64,000 nt of DNA from an uncultured Sulfitobacter sp. Its GTDB lineage: Bacteria > Pseudomonadota > Alphaproteobacteria > Rhodobacterales > Rhodobacteraceae. The stretch spans positions 62,001 through 126,000 of the forward strand of contig CAJJCJ010000005.1 of NCBI GenBank assembly GCA_905182645.1. Direction: 5' to 3'. Shown here piece by piece: positions 17,419 to 26,123 of the stretch; within the stretch, counting starts at the first letter, position 1, and each line of letters opens with the position of its first letter. Position numbers and translations under genes: made by a program. The notes beneath the pieces were generated by a model. The model was not told the DNA's origin. It saw only the letters and a program-made list of their open reading frames with translations, and did not search any database.

Positions 17419-18531
17419 ATGCAAAATACAGTCGTAAATAGCTGGAACGAATGGGATCCGCTGAAGCATGTGATTGTGGGGCGCGCCGATGATTGCCACA
17501 TCCCGCCCGAAGAACCCGCGCTTGACGCCAAAGTGCCCGAAGACAGCGACATGCGTGGCATGTGGGGTAAGCGTCCGCAGGAAACGATTGATCGCGCCAA
17601 TGAGCTGCTCGATAACTTCGCAGGCATGCTGCAAAAGCGCGGCGTCCGTGTGGATCGGCCAACATCAATTGACCATTCGCAGCCCGCGACGACCCCTGAT
17701 TTCCATACCCAAAGCCAGTTCGGCTGCATGCCGCCGCGCGATGTTTTGCTGACTGTTGGCTCCGAAATGCTCGAGGCCACGATGTCGTATCGCTGCCGTT
17801 GGTTCGAATACCTGAACTACCGCCCGCTGATGCAGCAATACTTCAACGAAGACCCAAATTTCCGGCACGAATCCGCACCAAAACCGCGCCTAACCAATGC
17901 TGATTACCACCCTGATTACCTGTCCGAAAAGATCGGCGACACCAAACGGCTCGAATGGGCGGCCAATAAGTTCTTTGTGACCACCGAAGAAGAGCCGCTA
18001 TTTGACGCCGCCGACGTTTTGCGTTTTGGCCGCGATCTTGTGGTGCAGCACGGGTTCACGACGAACCTTAAGGGCATTGAATGGCTCAAACGGCACTTCC
18101 CCGACCACCGCGTACACACCGTCAATTTCCCCGGTGATCCGTACCCGATCCACATTGATGCGACGTTCACGCCGCTGCGGCCTGGTCTGATCCTGAACAA
18201 CCCGCACCGCCGTTTGCCAGAAGAACAGCGCAAGATGTACAACGACAACGGTTGGGAAATCGTTGACGCGGCGCAGCCCGCCCATAACGCGCCGCCGCCG
18301 CTGTGCTATTCGTCAACATGGCTGTCAATGAACGTGCTTGTGCTTGACCCCAAAACCGTCTGCGTCGAGGCGTCAGAAGTCTACCAGATGGAACAAATGG
18401 ACAAGCTCGGCATGGAAGTCATTCCCGTTGAATTGCGCGATGCTTATGCGTTTGGTGGCGGCCTGCATTGCTGCACGGCAGACGTCTACCGCGAAGGTGT
18501 ATGCGAGGATTATTTCCCGAACCTTTCCTAA
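17419..18531 (+). CDS. Glycine amidinotransferase-like enzyme
   Basis: Transfers the amidino group of arginine to an amine, in the family of vertebrate AGAT and bacterial StrB-type enzymes. The ATG at 17419 follows GGGGAGAGTTTAATA; the track start is 9 codons earlier. Family signatures are clear: NSWNEWDPLKHVIVGRA at the N-terminus, PIHIDATF with the catalytic His (about 245), and GGGLHCCTADV with the nucleophilic Cys (about 351). DAADVLRFGRD is the likely aspartate motif. Length is 370 aa. The acceptor (glycine, taurine, GABA or other) cannot be told from sequence. It leads an operon with a cupin and an amine oxidase. Confidence 0.87.
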   Translation: MQNTVVNSWNEWDPLKHVIVGRADDCHIPPEEPALDAKVPEDSDMRGMWGKRPQETIDRANELLDNFAGMLQKRGVRVDRPTSIDHSQPATTPDFHTQSQFGCMPPRDVLLTVGSEMLEATMSYRCRWFEYLNYRPLMQQYFNEDPNFRHESAPKPRLTNADYHPDYLSEKIGDTKRLEWAANKFFVTTEEEPLFDAADVLRFGRDLVVQHGFTTNLKGIEWLKRHFPDHRVHTVNFPGDPYPIHIDATFTPLRPGLILNNPHRRLPEEQRKMYNDNGWEIVDAAQPAHNAPPPLCYSSTWLSMNVLVLDPKTVCVEASEVYQMEQMDKLGMEVIPVELRDAYAFGGGLHCCTADVYREGVCEDYFPNLS

Positions 18532-18550
18532 CCAAAACAGGAGCCGACCC

Positions 18551-19225
18551 ATGGACTTGAACGCAGATTTTGCCGCCCGTGCCGTTGTGCACGCCGCCGA
18601 CATTGCGTGGGTAGCCTCGCCGATGAAGGGGGTTGATCGGCGTATGTTGGACCGGATCGGCGCCGAGGTCGCGCGCGCAACGACCATCGTGCGCTATGCG
18701 GCAGGGTCGGTGTTTTCGCCGCATGTGCATACTGGCGGCGAGGAATATCTTGTGCTATCGGGCACATTCCAAGACGAACATGGCGATTTCCCAGCAGGGT
18801 CTTACGTGCGCAACCCGCCGCAGTCGTCGCATACCCCGCGCTCGGACGCAGGCGCGGTCATCATGGTTAAGCTGTGGCAGTTTGATGCCGATGACCGAAC
18901 TGCGGTGACGCTCCGACCCGCAGAGATGACACCAAGACCTGCGCACGACGGCGTGACAATTACACCGCTGCACACAGACGACCGCGAAACGGTACGGATC
19001 GAAGACTGGGCCGCGGGCACCGACGTCACAATCGCCAACCACGGCGGCGCAGAAGCGTTTGTGATCGACGGCGGTTTTTCTGAGGGTGGCGAGAATTTCA
19101 AAACCGACAGCTGGCTGCGGTTGCCCGTCGGGCATGATTTGACGGCCAAAGCGGGGCCAAACGGTGCGTGTGTCTGGATCAAAACAGGGCACCTGCGGAT
19201 CGCACCTACGCCACCCGCCACCTGA
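18551..19225 (+). CDS. ChrR-like double-cupin protein
   Basis: A 224-residue protein (MDLNADFAARAVVHAADIAW) starting 19 nt after the amidinotransferase; the track ORF begins spuriously inside that gene. The first cupin has FSPHVHTGGEEYLVLSGTF with His and Glu metal ligands. A second cupin is indicated by AEAFVIDGGFSEGGENF. The arrangement is like the C-terminal domain of the anti-sigma factor ChrR. There is no N-terminal zinc anti-sigma domain and no sigma-factor gene nearby, so an enzymatic or sensor role with its operon partners is more likely. Confidence 0.8.
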   Translation: MDLNADFAARAVVHAADIAWVASPMKGVDRRMLDRIGAEVARATTIVRYAAGSVFSPHVHTGGEEYLVLSGTFQDEHGDFPAGSYVRNPPQSSHTPRSDAGAVIMVKLWQFDADDRTAVTLRPAEMTPRPAHDGVTITPLHTDDRETVRIEDWAAGTDVTIANHGGAEAFVIDGGFSEGGENFKTDSWLRLPVGHDLTAKAGPNGACVWIKTGHLRIAPTPPAT

Positions 19226-20271
19226 TGATGGACACAGATGTCTTGATCGTCGGTGGTGGCCTGTCTGGGTTGGCGCTGGCAGACGAACTACACCGCAAAG
19301 GCATGGATTTTCAGCTTCTCGAGGCACGGGACCGCTTTGGCGGACGTATCCATGCAGCCTATGTTAACGGGGCCGCCTTTGACCTTGGGCCTGCGTGGTT
19401 CTGGCAGGAGCAACCGCGCATGGCCGCCGCCACAAAACGTTTTGGCCTCACGGTGTTCGAGCAATTCAGTGCGGGTGACATCGTGGCCGAGGGTCAAAAC
19501 GGCAACGTCCGACGCGGCGCAGGGTTTGCGTCCATGGCCGGATCGTTGCGGATTGCGGGCGGCATGACAGCATTGGTTAACGCCTTCGCGACCGCTGTTC
19601 CTGCAGACAGGTTACATCTGGGGCAGGCGGTCACAGAAATCTCACAGTCCAAAACTGGCGTGATCGCCAGAACTGATAGAGTTAGCATTTCAGCGAATAA
19701 AATCATCCTCGCGCTACCGCCACGTGTCGCGCAAGCAATCACATTCGACCCTGCATTGCCTGCGGATCAATGCGAGGCAATGGGCAACGTGGCAACATGG
19801 ATGGCAGGACACGCCAAATATCTGGCGACCTATGACAAAGCACATTGGCGTGACGCAGGGCTTTCGGGTGACGGTCAAAGCAGACGCGGGCCGATGGTTG
19901 AATTCCACGACGCATCGCCGCAATCAGGCGGGCCATACGCAGTTTTCGGGTTTGTTGGCTTTGATGCAAACACACGGGCAGCGCACCGCGATGAAATGAC
20001 CCAAATGGCGACCGATCAGTTGGAGCGTCTGTTTGGGGCCAAGCCCCGACAGCTTATTCTGCAAGATTGGGCGCAAGACACACTGACCGCAACACCCGCC
20101 GATCACATCAGCGGTGGGCATCCGGCATATGGGCGACCGCCTGCATTGACGAACATCTGGGACGGGCGGATCATTCTTGGATCATCTGAAATGGGCCAAT
20201 CGTTTGGCGGGTTTCTAGAGGGCGCGTTAGAAGCAGCACAAGATGTAGGAAACCTGCTGCGGCAAGGCTGA
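19225..20271 (+). CDS. Flavin-containing amine oxidase family protein
   Basis: A 348-residue FAD enzyme beginning MMDTDVLIVGGGLSGLALADEL at 19225, overlapping the cupin stop by one base. The dinucleotide motif GGGLSG, EARDRFGGRI and the C-terminal FAD contact GSSEMGQSFGGFLEGALEAA are those of monoamine/polyamine oxidases, though it is shorter than the common 430-450 aa. It is coupled to the cupin and amidinotransferase genes, so it probably oxidises an amine or guanidino compound in the same pathway (inference). Confidence 0.85.
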   Translation: MMDTDVLIVGGGLSGLALADELHRKGMDFQLLEARDRFGGRIHAAYVNGAAFDLGPAWFWQEQPRMAAATKRFGLTVFEQFSAGDIVAEGQNGNVRRGAGFASMAGSLRIAGGMTALVNAFATAVPADRLHLGQAVTEISQSKTGVIARTDRVSISANKIILALPPRVAQAITFDPALPADQCEAMGNVATWMAGHAKYLATYDKAHWRDAGLSGDGQSRRGPMVEFHDASPQSGGPYAVFGFVGFDANTRAAHRDEMTQMATDQLERLFGAKPRQLILQDWAQDTLTATPADHISGGHPAYGRPPALTNIWDGRIILGSSEMGQSFGGFLEGALEAAQDVGNLLRQG

Positions 20272-20382
20272 AAACTGTGACAAGCAGGCCATAGCTGCGA
20301 AATCCTGCAAACGAGGACTATCGCGAATCGGAACGGACACAGTATCTAGAACGGGCTCGGGGGGCACTGTTGGGGATTATTT

Positions 20383-21282
20383 ATGCGTCCTCTTTTTGCT
20401 CTTTTGATCGCTCTGTTACCTGCCGCAACACCCGCCTTTTCCGAAGGGCGCGAGGTGATCGGCAATGGACGTTTGTTTACCAATGACTTTTTCGGCGACG
20501 GGCGCGACAGATGGCGCACGGGGTCTTACGTCTATAGTCACGTGCGTGCGCGCGACACCTATACGGGCTACGAAGAATTTGGCGATCTCATAGAATACCG
20601 TCTGCGCGCTGAAATCATTGCACCTGCGACGGGCCCCGCGCCTGGTGATCGACCTTATGTTGGCGCAATGTCGATTGGGGCAATTACGCATTTTGATTAC
20701 AGCGGGTTTCAGGTTTCACTTGGGTCGGAATTGACGGCAGTTGGGCCATAAACTGGGATGTCCGTATTCCAAGAAAAATTTCACGATACTTTGGGTATGA
20801 CAGGGCCGCTTTAACCCGATGATCAAATCGAAAATGCGTTTTACCTAAGTGGGATCGCGGCTGCGACGCGGTCATTTCGCGTCGGGCAAAACACCAGCGT
20901 TCGTCCCTTTATTGAGGGGCAGATCGGCGCAGAAGATTTGGTTCGCGCAGGGGCTGACATGATTATCGGTCAAGTGGCACAAGATGATCTGCTGCTGCGT
21001 GATGTGGTAACTGGGCAACTGTACCGCGCCACCGAAGGCGACGGCGTTGGGCTGTCTTACCTGCTTGGTGTCGATGGGGCCTCCGTTTTTGACAGTAATT
21101 ATCTGCCCGCCGATATGGGCTATACAGTGTCGGATACGCGCACACGCGCTAGAGCTGGTGTGTTTTGGCAGATGGGCGAGGACGTGTCGTTCTTTTACGG
21201 GGCGACATATCTATCCGAAGAATTCGAAGGCCAGACCGAAGGCCAGTTTCTTGGATCACTGAAGCTAAATTTCAACTTCTAA
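20383..21282 (+). pseudogene. LpxR-family (DUF2219) outer-membrane protein, two nonsense codons
   Basis: LpxR-type proteins are outer-membrane lipid A 3'-O-deacylases. The first ORF has a signal peptide (MRPLFALLIALLPAATPAFS) and the family stretch NGRLFTNDFFGDGRDRWRTG and EYRLRAEIIAP. The same frame continues past TAA at 20749-20751 and TAA at 20812-20814 into PDDQIENAFYLSGIAAATRS and the C-terminal strand GSLKLNFNF. Both stops are one C-to-T change from CAA. The frame is otherwise intact, so inactivation looks recent. Confidence 0.85.
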
Positions 21283-21395
21283 TGAAATAGTTACGGCCCT
21301 TTGTTAAAGTGGGTTGATTGAAACCGTTTCAGCTGTTAATTTTAGCATAATTCTGCGCGTTTAATGACGTGGATAACTTGAGGCAGATAACAGGC

Positions 21396-22464
21396 ATGAA
21401 AACGGGCTTAATTGGCACGTTTGTCATCTCCTGGTCACAGACAGATATTGATGGGCAGCATGCGCCGCCGGTCACCGATCTTAATGTAGGCACGGCTTGG
21501 TCTTGGACCGGCGAAGCAGTACGTGTTGATGGACCAAATGGCATTTTGCCATTGGGTGCGTCACAAGGTGAGACAGACATTCGCAGCCGCGTGGCATTGA
21601 CCGTGCGCAGGCTTTTGGCATCCGCGCAGGTGGACGCGTGCCGCATGGATGCGCCTGTGCTGCAAGGACCGTTTTTTGAAGACAGCTTTCGCGTGACTGA
21701 CGGGTTTGATTCGTGGACCGTCACGCTGATTAATACCGGTGCTGGGCCGCAAACCGTTGTGCATGTTCATGGATGAAATCCCTCCCCGCGCCCAAGACTC
21801 TATGGGTCGTCGACCACCGGATCGAAACAACGCTGCGCCGCTTTGCACAACCCGCACAGGGCGGTGTCGTTTGCTTTCACCCCCGGCACGATGATCATGA
21901 CCCCAGACGTTGTGCGCGTGATGTCGCAAACCTGTCCGAGGGCGATTTTGCCCAGACTGCCGACTATGGCCGCGCTGAGGTTCTTTGGCTTGGACAGTGG
22001 GCGCGTGACAGGTGCGTGGCTGCAGGCCGTGCCATCACTTGACACCTGTGCGTTTGCGGGCAGGGGCGCTAGGCCAAGACTGTGCCTGATGTGGGGCTTT
22101 TGGTTTCACCAGATCACCGGATCGTGCTCCGCGGCGCACGTGCGCGCGCTCTGTATAACGCCGACGAAGTCCTAGTCACCGCCCGCGACCTGATCAAAGA
22201 CCATTCGATCATTCGCGACCACGCTCAGCGCGAAGTCACCTATATCTCACATTATGTTGCTGAGCCACGAAATCGTGTTTGCCAACGGCGTCGCGACCGA
22301 AAGCTTCCACCCCGCCAGCGCAGAACTGTCGGCAATGGAAGACGCATCTCGCGACCGGATGTTTGATCGGTCTGCCGGACTTGTGCGACAGTGTTCACAA
22401 CTACGGCGACTATGCGCGACGTGTGTTGTCAGACAGCGAAGCCGCGATCTTGCAGCACGCTTAA
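21396..22464 (+). pseudogene. Hint-domain protein, multiply frameshifted
   Basis: The N-terminus MKTGLIGTFVISWSQTDIDG is that of a Hint (hedgehog/intein-type) protein common in Rhodobacteraceae. Reading then hops between frames: VVCF then TPGTMIMTP (the CFTPGT start of the Hint domain, split by one extra base), LSEGDFAQTADYGRAEVLWLG, GRVTGAWL, VGLLVSPDHRIVLRG, HEIVFANGVATESFHPA and finally NYGDYARRVLSDSEAAILQHA. At least five frameshifts are needed. Conserved blocks remain in order, so the gene is dead but not rearranged. Confidence 0.85.
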
Positions 22465-22853
22465 TCTTTGTGCGCGACAGGACCGCCGCTGGATTTCCAC
22501 GTCGAAAACCCGTCGCGCAGATGCGCGCAGGCAAATCCCATATCGTTCAATGTGGCGACCGTTAATGCGGACCGCCAACCAGATGCGCAGTGGAACACAA
22601 ACGTTTTGTCTTGGGCAAAGATGTCTTTGAAATACGGGCTTTCGGGATCAACCCAAAACTCGGCCATGCCACGCGGGCAGTGAAAACTGTTCGGAATGAA
22701 GCCCGACCGGTCCCGTTCACGCACATCGCGCAGGTCCACGATGACAACGTCTTCGTCATCCAGCATCTTAATCGCATCGGGCGTGGCGACCTCAACGATC
22801 CGCGCGCGCGCAGCCGCGACAAGTGCGGCGGCGGATGTCTTCAACTTTGCCAT
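22461..22853 (-). CDS. Cytoplasmic single-domain rhodanese
   Basis: A 130-residue sulfurtransferase-fold protein without a signal peptide: IVDLRDVRERDRSGFIPNS is the entry motif and VFHCASGWRSAL holds the active-site cysteine. It is the last gene of a four-gene minus-strand operon (lyase, M24 hydrolase, racemase-fold enzyme, rhodanese), 3 nt after the racemase gene. Its end overlaps the decayed Hint gene by 4 nt. Its link to the pathway is unclear. Confidence 0.87.
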   Translation of the reverse strand: MAKLKTSAAALVAAARARIVEVATPDAIKMLDDEDVVIVDLRDVRERDRSGFIPNSFHCPRGMAEFWVDPESPYFKDIFAQDKTFVFHCASGWRSALTVATLNDMGFACAHLRDGFSTWKSSGGPVAHKD

Positions 22854-22856
22854 TCG

Positions 22857-23591
22857 CTATCCTTGCTTGAAAAGAGTGCCAAACGGCAGGTCGGTCAAGT
22901 CTTTACCGCTAAGCTGGGCCATATGCCACGCAAGCACTTGATTACTTGATAAAACAGGCAAACCGGTCTCTGCCTCAAGCTTTTCAATAATATCCAGCGT
23001 GCGCAGGTTTGTGCACGACAAAAACAGCGCGTCGATACCGCCCTTGGCCGCAAGGGTCACTGCCGCGTCATACGTCGATTGTGGGCTGATATGTGCGACG
23101 ACGGTTTCGCAAGCCTCGTCAAATGACCCAAACACTGGACATGCGACGCCGTTGGCTTCCAACACATTCACAAGATGCGCAGACACGTCTTCCACATAAG
23201 GGGACAAAAATCCTAACCGCTTGATATTCAATGTGGCACAGGCGGCAAGCAGACCGCTGACGGGCTGGGTAACCTCGGGCGTTGTGCACCCCTCACGAAC
23301 CAGTCGTGCGATGTTATCGGCGCCGATTTGTGCGGTGCCAGATGTGCAGCCATAGCCCACAACGCTGAACTCGGTGGGTTCGGCAAACAGGCTGGCAGCC
23401 GCAGGCAGCGTCTCAGCCATCTGTTGCAACGTATCTCGGGTCACTTGGGTCGCTGTGGGCACACGGGTCACATAAATCAGCGGACCTGCGCCAAAGATGC
23501 GCCTGAAATCCTGCTCAATCGTTTCGTCTGATTGCAACACAATCAGACCCATCGCGGGCACGGCTGGGTTGGTTGTGAAATCAAAGCTCAT
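22857..23591 (-). CDS. Asp/Glu racemase-superfamily enzyme (maleate isomerase / EutA-like)
   Basis: A 244-residue cytoplasmic enzyme with the two catalytic cysteines of the superfamily: VGYGCTSGTAQIG (Cys about 82) and LFLSCTNLRTLD (Cys about 191). The family includes maleate isomerases, arylmalonate decarboxylases and EutA of ectoine catabolism. It overlaps the M24 gene by 4 nt. Substrate is unknown; with the neighbouring lyase and M24 hydrolase it forms a set of families also found together in ectoine breakdown. Confidence 0.83.
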   Translation of the reverse strand: MSFDFTTNPAVPAMGLIVLQSDETIEQDFRRIFGAGPLIYVTRVPTATQVTRDTLQQMAETLPAAASLFAEPTEFSVVGYGCTSGTAQIGADNIARLVREGCTTPEVTQPVSGLLAACATLNIKRLGFLSPYVEDVSAHLVNVLEANGVACPVFGSFDEACETVVAHISPQSTYDAAVTLAAKGGIDALFLSCTNLRTLDIIEKLEAETGLPVLSSNQVLAWHMAQLSGKDLTDLPFGTLFKQG

Positions 23592-24721
23592 AGCACAACC
23601 ATATCACGTGTGTAGGGCGCAGATAAGAACCGTGCGCCAGTGTCAGTCACCACAATATTTTCTTCGTGGACCAGCATTTTGCCAGCCCCCACGTCGATGC
23701 CGGGTTCTAAGGTTAGGACCATGCCTTCGGCCAATACGGTCTGATCAGCAGGGATCAACGATGGCCATTCGGTTAATTGCATACCTAACCCGTGACCTAG
23801 GCGGCCGGTGTCGGACCCGCCCGCGCCGCCAGTGACAATGTCGTCCATTGCGTGGAAAAGCTGTGCGGCAGTCGCACCAGGTTTGGCAATAGCCATGGCG
23901 GCATCCACGGCGTCGATCAACTTGGCATGGGCGGCTTGGGACGTATCCGTCACCGACCCAACCGTAAAATTGCGGTCAAAATCGCAGAAATAACCGTCAA
24001 CCACGAGGCCAGTGTCGAGCATGAGTATATCACCGTCCTGCAACGGCGCGTTCGAAGCAGGCGAGATCACATCATCGTACCCACCAATGCCGGCACCACC
24101 CGCTAGATAGGGAACGAAGTCGGCCCCTTCATCCAAGCAAAGCATCTGGAACTTGCGGAACACAGTCGACAGTGGCACGCCGACGCCTGCAATTTCGGGA
24201 ACACGGGCAAAGGCACGGTTGGCCACATCACAGGCGATTTGGATCGTGGCAACCTCCGCCTCGGATTTGATCATGCGCAAGGCAGGGATGATCCCGCCGT
24301 CGCTGATAATCTTGGACCCAATCGCGCCTTGCAGCATGTCAAAATCATCCAGCGGCATGCGCAAATGCGTTTCCAGCCCCATTGGTGTTGCGACCTTTGC
24401 ACAACCTAATTCGCGCAGCGTGTCGGCCAAAAGACCCACACCGTCGTCGTCATAATCAGGTGACCGCCATGTGCGGATGTCCGTAATCCACGACCGCGCC
24501 ATCAACGCCGCGCCAATGGTTGGGATCACCGCAACCGGATCACCGCTTGCAGGCACAACCAAGAACCAAGGCCTTGCAGGACTTTCCCAGAACCGTGTCA
24601 AATACCCCGTGAAATATCGCACCTCTGGTTCAGTCGTCAGCAGCAACGCGTCGATACCGCGGTCCGTCATCATGGCTTGGGCGCGGGCGTTGCGGGCCAT
24701 GTATTCTGACGCGTGAAACAC
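23588..24721 (-). CDS. M24-family metallohydrolase (Xaa-Pro peptidase / ectoine hydrolase-like)
   Basis: A 377-residue creatinase/prolidase-fold protein. The N-terminal domain (GIDALLLTTEPEVRYFTGY) is typical. All five metal ligands of M24 peptidases appear: MLDTGLVVDGYFCDFDRNF, GRLGHGLGM, LTLEPGI and HEENIVV. It could be a peptidase or a ring- or amide-opening hydrolase such as the ectoine hydrolase DoeA, from the same family. It begins at the base next to the lyase stop and overlaps the racemase gene. Confidence 0.85.
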   Translation of the reverse strand: MFHASEYMARNARAQAMMTDRGIDALLLTTEPEVRYFTGYLTRFWESPARPWFLVVPASGDPVAVIPTIGAALMARSWITDIRTWRSPDYDDDGVGLLADTLRELGCAKVATPMGLETHLRMPLDDFDMLQGAIGSKIISDGGIIPALRMIKSEAEVATIQIACDVANRAFARVPEIAGVGVPLSTVFRKFQMLCLDEGADFVPYLAGGAGIGGYDDVISPASNAPLQDGDILMLDTGLVVDGYFCDFDRNFTVGSVTDTSQAAHAKLIDAVDAAMAIAKPGATAAQLFHAMDDIVTGGAGGSDTGRLGHGLGMQLTEWPSLIPADQTVLAEGMVLTLEPGIDVGAGKMLVHEENIVVTDTGARFLSAPYTRDMVVL

Positions 24722-25768
24722 TTAGGCGACCCCTTCCGACAGCACCGCAAGCACACGGGCGTCGGTGGGCAAATCCAAACCGACAAGCAACGCGACAAGC
24801 CCAGCACCACCTGATGTAGAACAGGCCAAATCATGGGCCGCCAACACTGGCATCGCGGCTTGAGCCTCATCTTCGGAAATCGTGACAAACACATCAGCGT
24901 CAGTTGCCAGTCCTTTGAGCGCGATTAAAGACGGTTCTTTGCAGTCCAAACGACCCATTTCAGACGTGAGCCCATCGGCCAAGACACAGTGGCCCGCCTT
25001 AATGGAATCTATCAGGGCAGGGGCAAACTCAGGTTCGACCACAATGATCTGCGGGGCGTCACCCCACTCAGAACGGGCCATTGCAGCGGCGGCTCCGGCC
25101 AATCCACCGACGCCCGCTTGCAGCAATATATGTGTAGGGGCGGCAGGCATTTGGGCAAACACCTCGTCCATCAACACGCAATAACCTTCCATCAGGCGGT
25201 GGGATACCTCGTAATATTCATCCCATGACGTGTCCGACAACAAGGTCCACCCGTTTGCATCGCCATCGGCCATCGCGGTTTCCATGCTTTGCGCATAATT
25301 CGTACCCGCGCGCACGACGTCGGCGCCCATGTCGCGCAGACGCACAGCAAAGCTTTCTGGCACAGCTTCGGCCAAATAGATAACAGCTTTGGCGCCAAAC
25401 ACCTTGGCACCAGCGGCAACGGACAGGCCGTGATTGCCTGCACTGGCACTGACATAGGTGCGACCAGCCAGAACGCCAGACAGATCATCACCGCCAATGG
25501 CGGCAGCATCATGTGCGATCACATAGGCAGCACCCAGCGCCTTGAAACTACCAAGCCCCATGCGGTCGCGCTCATCTTTGACATGAACCGAGGTCACACC
25601 TGCCAGCTTGGCCAGACCGGCCGCATCAACCAACGGGGTGGCTTTGGCCACGGGGCAACGGGCGAGCAACGCAGCAGGGGCCGCTGCATTAACGCTTGGG
25701 GCAGGGATCTGCGCAGGCATTGTGATCAGCGTTTCAGCATGGCGGAATGGATTCGGAAAACTGTGCAT
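24722..25768 (-). CDS. PLP-dependent ammonia-lyase (diaminopropionate ammonia-lyase / threonine dehydratase-like)
   Basis: A 348-residue fold-type II PLP enzyme. The Schiff-base lysine is in MGLGSFKALGAAY, the substrate loop is SASAGNHGLS and the phosphate-binding loop is GVGGLAGAAAA. LMEGYCVLMDEVF resembles diaminopropionate ammonia-lyases, but at 348 aa it is shorter than the usual roughly 400. EutB of ectoine catabolism is of the same superfamily. It heads the minus-strand operon, divergent from the ABC importer. Confidence 0.85.
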   Translation of the reverse strand: MHSFPNPFRHAETLITMPAQIPAPSVNAAAPAALLARCPVAKATPLVDAAGLAKLAGVTSVHVKDERDRMGLGSFKALGAAYVIAHDAAAIGGDDLSGVLAGRTYVSASAGNHGLSVAAGAKVFGAKAVIYLAEAVPESFAVRLRDMGADVVRAGTNYAQSMETAMADGDANGWTLLSDTSWDEYYEVSHRLMEGYCVLMDEVFAQMPAAPTHILLQAGVGGLAGAAAAMARSEWGDAPQIIVVEPEFAPALIDSIKAGHCVLADGLTSEMGRLDCKEPSLIALKGLATDADVFVTISEDEAQAAMPVLAAHDLACSTSGGAGLVALLVGLDLPTDARVLAVLSEGVA

Positions 25769-26123
25769 TTTATGGCCCTATATTTGTTAACCAGATGAAG
25801 CCTTAAGGGGCGCGTCAGCGTCAATAGGAAATGACCTGAATGGGTCATTCATAGATTCTCTAGAAATACTACCGACATAAAAGTGCCCAAAAGCGACCCT
25901 TCTGGGGTGGCCACCATACCGAGGCCCGTGTATTCGCAGCTTAGTGATACGTGCTTTGGCACAAAAACAATGACGTTTATGGGCGTAAAGTGACGTTTTA
26001 CGCGGGGCGGCTGACCCTGATCTGGGCATTCGGCAACCAAAAGGGTGCTTTTTTCAGTTTAACTGTTGCAATAAGAAGCGCTTACCCCCGTTAATATCGC
26101 CATTCATAGGGAGACTAACAAAA
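25769..26123. promoter_or_regulatory. Divergent promoter region with inverted repeats
   Basis: This 355-nt gap separates the lyase operon (minus) from the importer operon (plus). AATGACC (25830-25836) mirrors GGTCATT (25843-25849). GCGTAAA (25983-25989) mirrors TTTACGC (25997-26003). AAGCGCTT (26076-26083) is a short palindrome 40 nt before the importer start. These look like operator sites for one or more regulators encoded outside the window. The 80-aa minus-strand ORF here has no coding character. Confidence 0.6.

Noticed and set aside
25787-26029. 80-aa minus-strand ORF in the divergent promoter
   Set aside because: Arg/His-rich with no ribosome site; it spans the inverted repeats that look like operators.
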